64,000 nucleotides of DNA from Streptomyces sp. CBMA29 (GTDB taxonomy: Bacteria > Actinomycetota > Actinomycetes > Streptomycetales > Streptomycetaceae): NCBI RefSeq assembly GCF_014596445.1, contig NZ_MECL01000182.1, positions 32,249-96,248 on the forward strand, read 5' to 3'. Each line of letters starts with the position of its first letter. Position 1 is the first letter of the stretch. Under the pieces are notes generated by a model. It searched no databases, was not told the origin of the DNA, and was given only the letters and a program-made list of their open reading frames with translations. The position numbers and the translations under genes were made by a program. This document shows positions 25,438 through 32,812 of this stretch, one piece after another.

Positions 25438-27098
25438 CCGCCTACGCCGACCAGCCCTGGCTCAAGCACTTCACCGACGAGCAGCGCGAGGACGTCGAGC
25501 ACCCGCCGTCCGTCCTGCACACCTTCCTCGACGTCGCCGCGCGGATTCCCGACCACCGCGCGCTCTTCTACTTCGACGGCGCGCTGAGCTACCGCGAACT
25601 CGACGCCCTCTCCGACGGGTTGGCCCGGCATCTGGCCGCGCGCGGCTTCGCCCCCGGCGACCGCCTCGCGATCATGCTGCAAAATGTGCCGCAGTTCGTC
25701 GTCGGCCTGCTCGCCGTGTGGAAGGCGGGCGGCACCGTCATCCCGGTCAACCCCATGTACAAGCAAGGGGAGTTGGCGCACATCCTGACCGACGCCGGGG
25801 CCACCGCGATCCTCTGCTCGGAGCGCGCCTGGCAGGGATACGTCCGCGCCACCGTCGTCGACTCGCCGGTCCGTATCGCGCTGACCGCCAGCGAATTCGA
25901 CCTCCAGACGCGCGACGACAGCCGCGTACTGACCGGGGAACGGCCGCTCGCGCAGGCCGGTGAGGGTGCGGACGACGTGCTCACCGCCGCCCGCGCCGCG
26001 GCCGGACCGCGCCCCGGCGTCCCGCTGCCCGCCGCCTCCGACATCGCGCTGATCAGCTACACCTCGGGCACCAGCGGCAAGCCCAAGGGCGCGCTCAACA
26101 CACACGGCAACATCTCCTTCAACGCCCACCGTCAGGTGCGCGTCCAGGACCTCGGCGAGGACGCGGTGATCTTCGCGCTCGCGCCGCTCTTCCACATCAC
26201 CGGCGTGGTCTGCCAGGTGTCGGCGGCGCTGGCAGGCGGTCACACCGTGGCGCTCGCGTACCGCTTCGAGCCGGGTGTGGTGCTCGACGCCTTCCGTGAG
26301 CACCGCCCGACCTTCACGGTCGGCCCGGCCACCGCCTTCATGGCGCTGCTGGCCGGGCCGGACGCCACCGCCGCGGACTTCGCGTCCTTCCGGCTGATCG
26401 GCTCGGGCGGCGCGCCGCTGCCGCCCGCCGTGGTGGAATCCTTCCGCGTCCGCTCCGGCGGCCTCTACCTCGCCAACGGTTACGGCCTCACCGAGTGCAC
26501 GGCCCCCTGCGCCAGCGTCCCGCCCGGTGTCGAGGCGCCCGTCGACCCCACGTCCGGCACTCTCGCCGTCGGCGTCCCTGGCCCCGGCACGATGGTCCGC
26601 ATCCTGGACGACGCGGGCGCCGAGGTGCCCTTCGGTGAATCCGGCGAGATCGCCGTCACCGGACCGATGGTCGTACCGGGCTACTGGAACCTGCCCGAGG
26701 AGTCCGCAGCGGCCCTGCCCGGCGGCGAGCTGCTGACCGGCGACATCGGCTTCATGGACGAGGACGGCTGGCTCTACGTCGTCGACCGCAAGAAGGACAT
26801 GATCAACGCGTCCGGCTTCAAGGTCTGGCCGCGCGAGGTCGAGGACGTCCTCTACACCCACCCCGCGGTCCGCGAGGCGGCCGTCGTCGGCGTCCCCGAC
26901 GCCTACCGCGGCGAGAGCGTCAAGGCGTACGTCAGCCTGCGGCCCGGCGCCACCGCGGGGCCCGAGGAGATCGTCGCCTACTGCAAGGACCGCCTCGCGG
27001 CCTTCAAATACCCGCGCGAGGTCGAAGTGCTCGGCGACCTCCCCAAGACGGCCACCGGGAAGATCCTCCGGCGCGAACTCAAGGTCCGGGCCGGATAG
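25434..27098 (+). CDS. Acyl-CoA synthetase (AMP-forming, ANL superfamily)
   Basis: A 554-aa ligase that activates a carboxylic acid to acyl-AMP and then the CoA thioester. The A3 P-loop is YTSGTSGKPKGA, A5 is NGYGLTECT, A7 is LLTGDIGFMDEDGW and A8 is DRKKDMINASGFKVWPREVE. The A10 catalytic Lys is in PKTATGKILRRE. Length and motifs match long/medium-chain acyl-CoA ligases. The ATG overlaps the SDR stop (ATGA). It is probably controlled by the shared operator upstream of the SDR gene. The acid substrate is not determinable from sequence. Confidence 0.95.
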   Translation: MTAYADQPWLKHFTDEQREDVEHPPSVLHTFLDVAARIPDHRALFYFDGALSYRELDALSDGLARHLAARGFAPGDRLAIMLQNVPQFVVGLLAVWKAGGTVIPVNPMYKQGELAHILTDAGATAILCSERAWQGYVRATVVDSPVRIALTASEFDLQTRDDSRVLTGERPLAQAGEGADDVLTAARAAAGPRPGVPLPAASDIALISYTSGTSGKPKGALNTHGNISFNAHRQVRVQDLGEDAVIFALAPLFHITGVVCQVSAALAGGHTVALAYRFEPGVVLDAFREHRPTFTVGPATAFMALLAGPDATAADFASFRLIGSGGAPLPPAVVESFRVRSGGLYLANGYGLTECTAPCASVPPGVEAPVDPTSGTLAVGVPGPGTMVRILDDAGAEVPFGESGEIAVTGPMVVPGYWNLPEESAAALPGGELLTGDIGFMDEDGWLYVVDRKKDMINASGFKVWPREVEDVLYTHPAVREAAVVGVPDAYRGESVKAYVSLRPGATAGPEEIVAYCKDRLAAFKYPREVEVLGDLPKTATGKILRRELKVRAG

Positions 27099-27153
27099 GG
27101 TTCCAAACCGGCCGGAATGTGCGTCGCTTTGTCGGTACGGCGCCACATCGGTT

Positions 27154-27189
27154 CACCGGTAGGTCGGTACGCGGATTCGCGAATCCGCG
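27154..27189. promoter_or_regulatory. Palindromes upstream of the TetR-quinone oxidoreductase operon
   Basis: A perfect 20-bp palindrome (CGCGGATTCG and its complement) at 27170-27189 lies 45 bases before the TetR start. Just upstream, 27154-27169 (CACCGGTAGGTCGGTA) matches 11 of 16 positions of the palindrome TACCGAC-CA-GTCGGTA found before the kinase/acyl-CoA dehydrogenase operon (31289-31304). Either could be the autoregulatory site. Confidence 0.55.
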
Positions 27190-27233
27190 GATACGTGGGC
27201 ACGTGGGCACGTGGTACGGAAAGAGGTCAGGCC

Positions 27234-27857
27234 ATGGCACGCAATGCGACGGGCGGCGGCAGCGGCGGCTCCGGCGAGGGCGGCACCGCCGCGGTACCCG
27301 AGCGGCTGCTCGCCGAGGCCACCCGGCTCTTCGCCGAGCGCGGCTACGACCGCACCTCCGTCCAGGAGATCGTGGAGGCCGCCGGGGTCACCAAGGGCGC
27401 GCTCTACCACTACTTCGGCTCCAAGGACGATCTGCTGCACGAGATCTACGGCCGGGTGCTGCGGCTCCAGACCGAACGCCTCGACGCCATCGCCGCCCGC
27501 GACACCGCCGTGCCCGACCGGCTCGCCGAGGCCGCCGCCGACGTCGTCGTCACCAGCATCCAGAACCTGGACGACACCAAGATCTTCTTCCGCTCCATCC
27601 ACCAGCTCGCCCCGGAGAAGCAGAAGGCGGTACGTGCCGAACGCCGCCGCTATCACGAGAAGTTCCGCTCCCTGATCGAGGAAGGCCAGCGCGGCGGGCA
27701 CTTCCGCGCCGACCTGCGGCCCGACCTCGTGGTCGACTTCTTCTTCGGCTCCGTGCACCACCTCGGCACCTGGTACCACGCGCAGGGCCCGCTCTCCGCC
27801 GAACAGGTCGCCACCGAATTCTCCGACCTGCTGCTGCACTCGGTGCGGCGGCACTGA
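27234..27857 (+). CDS. TetR-family transcriptional regulator
   Basis: A 207-aa TetR protein with a Gly/Ser-rich N-terminal arm. The HTH lies at about residues 37-72 (RTSVQEIVEAAGVTKGALYHYFGSKDDLLHEIY) and a C-terminal TetR_C-type domain contains FFRSIHQLAPEK. The ATG at 27234 follows AGAGGTCAGG. It is 18 nt upstream of the quinone oxidoreductase and probably co-transcribed with it. It likely senses an acyl-CoA-type ligand and may also control the convergent kinase/acyl-CoA dehydrogenase operon, judged from related palindromes (inference). Confidence 0.9.
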   Translation: MARNATGGGSGGSGEGGTAAVPERLLAEATRLFAERGYDRTSVQEIVEAAGVTKGALYHYFGSKDDLLHEIYGRVLRLQTERLDAIAARDTAVPDRLAEAAADVVVTSIQNLDDTKIFFRSIHQLAPEKQKAVRAERRRYHEKFRSLIEEGQRGGHFRADLRPDLVVDFFFGSVHHLGTWYHAQGPLSAEQVATEFSDLLLHSVRRH

Positions 27858-27875
27858 CCCGCTGGGAGCTTTGAC

Positions 27876-28859
27876 GTGAAGGCATGGCGCGTGCACGAGA
27901 ACGGCGAGCCGCGCGAGGCGATGCGCCTCGACGAGGTCCCCACCCCCGAGCCGGGTCCCGGCGAGGTGCTGCTGCGGGTACGCGCCGCCGGGGTCAACTT
28001 CCCCGACGCGATGCTCTGCCGGGGCACCTACCAGATCCGGCCGCCGCTGCCGTTCACGCCCGGCGTGGAACTGTGCGGCGAGGTCGTCGCCGTCGGTGAA
28101 GGGGTCACGGATCTGGACACCGGCGCCCGCGTCATCACGCCGGCCGCCCTGCCGCGCGGCGCCTTCGCCGAATACGCCGTCGTCCCCGCCGCCGGGGTGC
28201 TGCCCGCGCCCGAGGCCCTGGACGACGCCGAGGCCGCCGCCCTCCACATCGGCTACCAGACCGGCTGGTTCGCCCTGCACCGCCGCGCCGCCCTCAGGCC
28301 CGGCGAGACCCTGCTCGTACACGCCGCCGCGGGCGGTGTCGGCAGCGCCGCCGTCCAGCTCGGCAAGGCCGCGGGCGCCACCGTCATCGGTGTCGTCGGC
28401 GGCCCCGACAAGGCCAAGGCCGCCCGTGAACTCGGCGCCGACATCGTCGTGGACCGGCACGCGGAGGACTTCGTCGCCGTCGTCAAGGAAGCCACCGCCG
28501 GACGCGGCGCCAACGTCGTCTTCGACCCCGTCGGCGGCGACTCCTACACCAAGTCCACCAAGTGCGTCGCCTTCGAGGGGCGCATCGTCGTCGTCGGCTT
28601 CGCCGGCGGCACCGTCCCCGCGCCCGCGCTCAGTCACGCCCTCGTCAAGAACTACGCCATCCTCGGCCTCCACTGGGGGCTCTACAACACCCACGATCCG
28701 GTGGCGGTCCGCCAGGCCCACGAGGCGCTTTCCGAGCTGGCGGCTTCCGGGGCCGTCCGCCCCCTCGTGAGCGAGCGGGTGGCTTTCGACGGCGCCGCCG
28801 AGGCCGTCCAACGCGTCGCGGACGGCAAGACGGTGGGCCGCCTGGTGATCCGCCCCTGA
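27876..28859 (+). CDS. NADPH:quinone oxidoreductase family (zinc-free MDR)
   Basis: A 327-aa MDR-superfamily enzyme without zinc ligands. It reduces quinones or enoyl/enone compounds using NADPH. The Rossmann motif is AAAGGVGSAAVQLGK (about residues 149-163), followed by VVGGPDKAKAARELGAD and FDPVGGDSY, typical of the quinone-reductase subfamily; the GHE-type zinc site is absent. The GTG start at 27876 has a ribosome-binding-like GGGAG 8 bases upstream. It lies in an operon with the preceding TetR. In this acyl-CoA gene neighbourhood, an enoyl-CoA/enone reductase role is possible. Ends before a 12-bp hairpin. Confidence 0.93.
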   Translation: MKAWRVHENGEPREAMRLDEVPTPEPGPGEVLLRVRAAGVNFPDAMLCRGTYQIRPPLPFTPGVELCGEVVAVGEGVTDLDTGARVITPAALPRGAFAEYAVVPAAGVLPAPEALDDAEAAALHIGYQTGWFALHRRAALRPGETLLVHAAAGGVGSAAVQLGKAAGATVIGVVGGPDKAKAARELGADIVVDRHAEDFVAVVKEATAGRGANVVFDPVGGDSYTKSTKCVAFEGRIVVVGFAGGTVPAPALSHALVKNYAILGLHWGLYNTHDPVAVRQAHEALSELAASGAVRPLVSERVAFDGAAEAVQRVADGKTVGRLVIRP

Positions 28860-28904
28860 CCGGGGCCGCGCCTGACCTGGGCCGCGCCTGACCGGGGCCG
28901 AGCG

Positions 28905-28932
28905 GGGGCGCTGGGGTCACCCCCGGCGCCCC
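28905..28932. terminator. Bidirectional hairpin between convergent genes
   Basis: A 12-bp GC-rich stem (GGGGCGCTGGGG pairing with CCCCGGCGCCCC, one wobble pair) with a 4-base TCAC loop lies 46 bases after the quinone oxidoreductase stop and 14 bases from the stop of the convergent acyl-CoA dehydrogenase. Confidence 0.75.
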
Positions 28933-28945
28933 TCAACGCACGCCC

Positions 28946-30166
28946 TTACGGGGCCACGTACTTCTTCAGCTCGCGGCGCGCGAGTGAGCGCTTGTGGACC
29001 TCGTCGGGTCCGTCCGCGAGCCGCAGGCTACGGGCCGCGGCGAAGAGCTGGGACAGGGGGAAATCCTGGCTGACGCCGCCGGCGCCGTGGACCTGGATGG
29101 CGCGGTCGACGATGCGCTGGACGGCGACAGGGGTGGCGATCTTGATGGACTGGATCTCGGTGTGGGCGCCCTGGTTGCCGACGGTGTCCATGAGCCAGGC
29201 CGTCTTGAGCACGAGGAGCCGCAACTGCTCGATCTCGACGCGGGCTTCGGCGATCCACTCCTGGACCACGCCCTGGGCGGCGAGCGGCTTGCCGAAGGCG
29301 ACGCGGGAGGCGGCGCGGCGGCACATGAGTTCAAGAGCGCGCTCGGCCATGCCGATCAGCCGCATGCAGTGGTGGATGCGGCCGGGGCCGAGCCGGGCCT
29401 GGGCGATGGCGAAGCCGCCGCCCTCCTCGCCGATCAGGTTCGCGGCGGGCACGCGCACGTCGTGGAAGACGACCTCGGCGTGACCGCCGTGGTCGCCGTC
29501 GTCGAAGCCGAACACCCGCATGCCGCGCCGTACTTCGATGCCGGGGGTGTCGCGCGGCACGAGGATCTGGCTCTGCTGGCGGTGCCGTTCGGCGTCCGGA
29601 TCGGTCTTTCCCATGACGATGAAGATCGCGCACTTGGGATTCATCGCCCCGGAGATGTACCACTTGCGGCCGTTGATCACGTACGAGTCGCCGTCCCGTA
29701 CGATCCGCGTCTCGATGTTGGTGGCGTCGGAGGAGGCGACGTCCGGCTCGGTCATCGCGAAGGCGGACCTGATCTCCCCGGCGAGCAGCGGCTCCAGCCA
29801 CTCCTTGCGCTGGGCGGGGGTGCCGAATTCGCTGAGGACTTCCATGTTGCCGGTGTCGGGAGCGGCGCAGTTGAGGGCGGGCGGGGCCAAGTGGGGGCTG
29901 CGGCCGGTGAGTTCGGCGAGCGGCGCGTACTGGAGGTTGGTCAGTCCCGCGCCGTGCTCGCCGGGCAGGAAGAGATTCCACAGGCCCTGCCGCCTGGCCT
30001 CGGCCTTGAGGTCCTCCACCACGGGCGGCGCGGTCCACCGGTCGTCCCCCGTGGCCTCGGCGCGCTGCTCGGCGAAGACCGGCTCGGCGGGGTGGACGTG
30101 CTCGTCGAGGAACGCGGTCAGCCGCGACCGCAGTTCCTCGGTACGGGTGTCGAAGGCGAATTCCAT
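28946..30166 (-). CDS. Acyl-CoA dehydrogenase (ACAD10/ACAD11-like)
   Basis: A 406-aa FAD-dependent dehydrogenase. The FAD motif is FAMTEPDVASSDATNI, then NGRKWYISGAMNP, and the C-terminal segment VHGAGGVSQDFPLSQLFAAARSLRLADGPDEVHK. The ADGPDEVHK ending and the length match the ACAD10/11 branch, not ordinary beta-oxidation enzymes. It starts 6 nt after the stop of a phosphotransferase-family kinase gene. In human ACAD10/11 the same two domains are fused, and in Pseudomonas levulinate catabolism (lva genes) they are separate. That pair converts 4-hydroxyacyl-CoA via a 4-phospho intermediate, so the same role is a reasonable inference here. Confidence 0.92.
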   Translation of the reverse strand: MEFAFDTRTEELRSRLTAFLDEHVHPAEPVFAEQRAEATGDDRWTAPPVVEDLKAEARRQGLWNLFLPGEHGAGLTNLQYAPLAELTGRSPHLAPPALNCAAPDTGNMEVLSEFGTPAQRKEWLEPLLAGEIRSAFAMTEPDVASSDATNIETRIVRDGDSYVINGRKWYISGAMNPKCAIFIVMGKTDPDAERHRQQSQILVPRDTPGIEVRRGMRVFGFDDGDHGGHAEVVFHDVRVPAANLIGEEGGGFAIAQARLGPGRIHHCMRLIGMAERALELMCRRAASRVAFGKPLAAQGVVQEWIAEARVEIEQLRLLVLKTAWLMDTVGNQGAHTEIQSIKIATPVAVQRIVDRAIQVHGAGGVSQDFPLSQLFAAARSLRLADGPDEVHKRSLARRELKKYVAP

Positions 30167-30172
30167 GGCTGC

Positions 30173-31252
30173 TCAGCCTTCCTTCCGGGGGGAGTCCTGC
30201 GAGGGGCGCGGCCGGGCCTGCCGCTCGGCGTGCCGCCGGAGCCGGTCGAGGCCGCGTTCGATGAAGTGGGGGACGATGCCGCCGATCCGGTCGAATCCGG
30301 CGCCGATCGTCTGCCCGAGGGTGTAGCGGTAGTGGATGCCCTCGGAGATGACGGCGAGCTTGTAGCAGGCGAAGGCCGTGTACCAGTCGACGGTCGACAC
30401 GTCGCGGCCGGACCGCTCGGCGTACCGCTGGAGGAGTTCCGCCTCCGACGGGTGGCCGGGCGCGCCGCCCGCCGCCTGGATGGGGAAGTCGGAGGCGATC
30501 TGCGGCTCGCTGTAGACCAGCAGCAGCCCGAGGTCGGTGAGGGGGTCGCCGAGGGTGGACATCTCCCAGTCCAGGACGGCGGTGAGCCGGTCGGCGGTGT
30601 CCACCAGGACGTTGTCCAGCTTGTAGTCGCCGTGGATGACGGCGCCGCCGGGGGAGTCGGGCAGGGCCGCGCCGAGCGCGGCGTGCAGCGCGTCGATACC
30701 GGGCAGTTCGCGGCTGCGGGAGGCGTCGAGCTGCTTGCCCCAGCGGCGCAACTGCCGTTCCAGATAGCCCTCGGGGCGGCCGAAGTCACCGAGCCCGACC
30801 GCCGCTGGGTCCACCGCGTGCAGGTCGACCAGCGTGTCGACCAGCGCGAGCACGACCTCGCGGGTCCGCTCGGCGCCCAGCTCCCTGAGCTGGCTCTCGG
30901 TGCGGAAGGGGGTGCCCTCGACGAATTCCATGACGTAGAACGGCGCGCCGATCACCTCGTCGTCCTCGCACAGCAGCACCGTGCCGGGCACCGGCACCGG
31001 GGTGGCGGCGAGCGCGCTGATCACCCGGTGCTCGCGCGTCATGTCGTGCGCGGTGGCCAGGACGTGCCCGAGCGGCGGTCTGCGGACGACCCATTCGGCG
31101 GCGCCGTCGGTGACCCAGTAGGTGAGGTTGGACCGGCCGCCCTCGATGAGCTTGCCGCGCAGGTCGCCGCCGACCAGCCCCGGCCGCTCCCGGTCGAGAT
31201 GGGCGCGCAGCCGGCCCAGATCGAGACCCGGGGGGTTGTCGGTATCGCTCAT
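30173..31252 (-). CDS. Aminoglycoside-phosphotransferase-like kinase (ACAD10/11-type kinase partner)
   Basis: A 359-aa APH/choline-kinase-fold phosphotransferase. The catalytic loop is VIHGDYKLDNVLVD (Asp and Asn), with the DFG-like metal motif VLDWEMSTLGDPLTDLG and an N-terminal nucleotide lobe GGRSNLTYWV. The context is not antibiotic resistance: the gene is immediately followed (6 nt) by an ACAD10/11-like dehydrogenase, the arrangement used to phosphorylate and eliminate 4-hydroxyacyl-CoA. A 16-bp palindrome lies 37 bases upstream of the ATG. The substrate assignment is inferred from the pairing. Resistance kinases share the fold, but this pairing argues against it. Confidence 0.9.
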   Translation of the reverse strand: MSDTDNPPGLDLGRLRAHLDRERPGLVGGDLRGKLIEGGRSNLTYWVTDGAAEWVVRRPPLGHVLATAHDMTREHRVISALAATPVPVPGTVLLCEDDEVIGAPFYVMEFVEGTPFRTESQLRELGAERTREVVLALVDTLVDLHAVDPAAVGLGDFGRPEGYLERQLRRWGKQLDASRSRELPGIDALHAALGAALPDSPGGAVIHGDYKLDNVLVDTADRLTAVLDWEMSTLGDPLTDLGLLLVYSEPQIASDFPIQAAGGAPGHPSEAELLQRYAERSGRDVSTVDWYTAFACYKLAVISEGIHYRYTLGQTIGAGFDRIGGIVPHFIERGLDRLRRHAERQARPRPSQDSPRKEG

Positions 31253-31288
31253 GCCGTCTCCTCGTCACCGTCGTGGCTGCGGAAATCG

Positions 31289-31304
31289 TACCGACCAGTC
31301 GGTA
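31289..31304. promoter_or_regulatory. 16-bp palindrome TACCGAC-CA-GTCGGTA upstream of the kinase/ACAD operon
   Basis: Perfect 7-bp arms with a CA centre, 37 bases before the kinase start. It is typical of a TetR operator; a degenerate copy precedes the TetR gene at 27234. Confidence 0.8.
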
Positions 31305-31369
31305 TGTCGTCCAGCTCTTCGCTCTCCCCGTCGCGTCCCGTCCGTCACGTCCGCGCCTGGGAGGCCGCA

Positions 31370-31425
31370 TTGACGGCCGTGGCCACCGCACCTACGCTCT
31401 GGACCTATGGGTGAACGTTATTCAC
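31370..31425 (+). promoter_or_regulatory. Predicted leaderless promoter and operator of the glucarate dehydratase gene
   Basis: A -35 TTGACG (31370-31375), a 17-base spacer and a -10 TACGCT (31393-31398) place transcription start at or next to the ATG at 31407, implying a leaderless mRNA; no ribosome-binding site is visible. An inverted repeat GTGAA-CGTTA-TTCAC (31411-31425) lies immediately downstream, a plausible repressor site of GntR type. Confidence 0.6.
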
Positions 31426-32735
31426 ATATGCAGACAGCAGATCGCTCCGCCGCACTCGTGATCACCGAGGTGCGGCTGACCCCCATCCTCATCGCCGATC
31501 CGCCGCTGCTCAACACCCAGGGTGTCCACCAGCCCTACACCCCCCGCCTCATCATCGAGGTCGTCACCGCCGACGGTACGGCCGGGGTGGGCGAGACCTA
31601 CGGCGACACCCGCTATCTCGACCTCGCCGCGCCCCTGGCCCGCGCGTTGCCCGGCCACCCGGTCAGTGATCTGAACGGGCTGTTCACCCTCGCGGAAGAG
31701 GTCTGCGGCGACCCGGCCGACGTCTCCGACTCCGTCGACGTCGGCGGGCTGCGCGGTGTGCAGACCGCCGACAAGCTGCGGCTGTCGGTCATCTCCGGCT
31801 TCGAGGTGGCCTGCCTCGACGCCCTCGGCAAGCACCTCGGCCTGCCGGTGCACGCGCTGCTCGGCGGCAAGGTCCGCGACGCCGTCGACTACAGCGCCTA
31901 CCTCTTCTACCGGCTCGCCGCCCACCCCGAAGGGCAGGGCGAGGCCGACGACTGGGGCCCGGCCCTCGACCCGGAAGGCGTCGTCGCGCAGGCCCGCCGC
32001 TTCGCCGACACGTACGGCTTCGGTTCCTTCAAGCTCAAGGGCGGTGTCTTCCCGCCCGACGAGGAGATCGCCGCCGTACGCGCCCTGGCCGCCGCCTTCC
32101 CCGGCCGTCCGCTGCGCCTCGACCCCAACGGCGCCTGGTCGGTGGAGACCTCGCTGTACGTGGCCCGCGAGCTGGGCGAGGTGCTGGAGTACCTGGAGGA
32201 CCCGGCCAGCACCACCGACCGCATGGCCCAGGTGGCGAGCGGCACGCGGGTGCCGCTGGCGACCAACATGTGCGTGACGACCTTCGCCGAGATCCAGGAC
32301 GCCTTCACGCGCGGCGCCGTCCAGGTGGTGCTCTGCGACCACCACTACTGGGGCGGCCTGCGCAACACCCAGCAACTCGCCGCGATCTGCCGCACGTTCG
32401 GCGTGGGACTGTCGATGCACTCCAACACCCACCTCGGCATCAGCCTCGCCGCCATGACCCATGTCGCGGCCACCGTGCCCAACCTCGACTACGCCTGCGA
32501 CTCGCACTACCCGTGGCAGACCGAGGACGTCATCACCCGCCGCCATGTCTTCGCGGACGGCCGCCTCGCCGTCAGCGACCTCCCCGGACTCGGCGTCGAA
32601 CTCGACCAGGACGCGCTCAAGGCGCTGCACCAGCGCTGGCTCGACGACGACGGCGCCATGCGCGACCGCGACGACGCCGCCGCGATGCGCAGGGCGGACC
32701 CGGACTGGCGGACGCCGCCCGTGCCGCGCTGGTGA
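31407..32735 (+). CDS. Glucarate dehydratase (enolase superfamily)
   Basis: A 442-aa enolase-superfamily enzyme that dehydrates D-glucarate to 5-dehydro-4-deoxy-D-glucarate. The typical N-terminus ITEVRLTPILIADPPLLNTQGVHQPYTPRL and capping domain precede the barrel. The Lys base lies in FKLKGG, metal ligands in RLDPNGAW and EYLEDP, Asn in ATNMCVTTF, the catalytic His in SMHSNTHLGI, and the ACDSHYPWQ block follows. The length matches E. coli GudD. The ATG at 31407 fits a leaderless promoter; an alternative ATG is at 31428. It lies next to the gluconate genes, giving a sugar-acid catabolic region. Ends at a very long terminator hairpin. Confidence 0.94.
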   Translation: MGERYSHMQTADRSAALVITEVRLTPILIADPPLLNTQGVHQPYTPRLIIEVVTADGTAGVGETYGDTRYLDLAAPLARALPGHPVSDLNGLFTLAEEVCGDPADVSDSVDVGGLRGVQTADKLRLSVISGFEVACLDALGKHLGLPVHALLGGKVRDAVDYSAYLFYRLAAHPEGQGEADDWGPALDPEGVVAQARRFADTYGFGSFKLKGGVFPPDEEIAAVRALAAAFPGRPLRLDPNGAWSVETSLYVARELGEVLEYLEDPASTTDRMAQVASGTRVPLATNMCVTTFAEIQDAFTRGAVQVVLCDHHYWGGLRNTQQLAAICRTFGVGLSMHSNTHLGISLAAMTHVAATVPNLDYACDSHYPWQTEDVITRRHVFADGRLAVSDLPGLGVELDQDALKALHQRWLDDDGAMRDRDDAAAMRRADPDWRTPPVPRW

Positions 32736-32739
32736 CCTA

Positions 32740-32783
32740 CGCGTGTGGGGCGGCGGACCGTACGGTTCGCCGCCCCACACGCG
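32740..32783. terminator. Very long bidirectional terminator hairpin
   Basis: A 21-bp stem (32740-32760 pairing with 32763-32783; one G-T wobble) beginning CGCGTGTGGGGCGGCG, with only a 2-base TA centre. It starts 5 bases after the glucarate dehydratase stop and ends 29 bases before the stop of the convergent gluconate permease. It is one of the most stable hairpins in the window. Confidence 0.88.
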
Positions 32784-32812
32784 TGAAGACGCCGGCCAGC
32801 GGCGTCAGCGCC

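Noticed and set aside
30173..31252. An aminoglycoside-resistance kinase
   Set aside because: The phosphotransferase fold is shared, but direct coupling to an ACAD10/11-like dehydrogenase fits a metabolic kinase much better.
28994..31414. An 806-residue plus-strand frame over the ACAD/kinase operon
   Set aside because: A shadow of two well-supported minus-strand genes.
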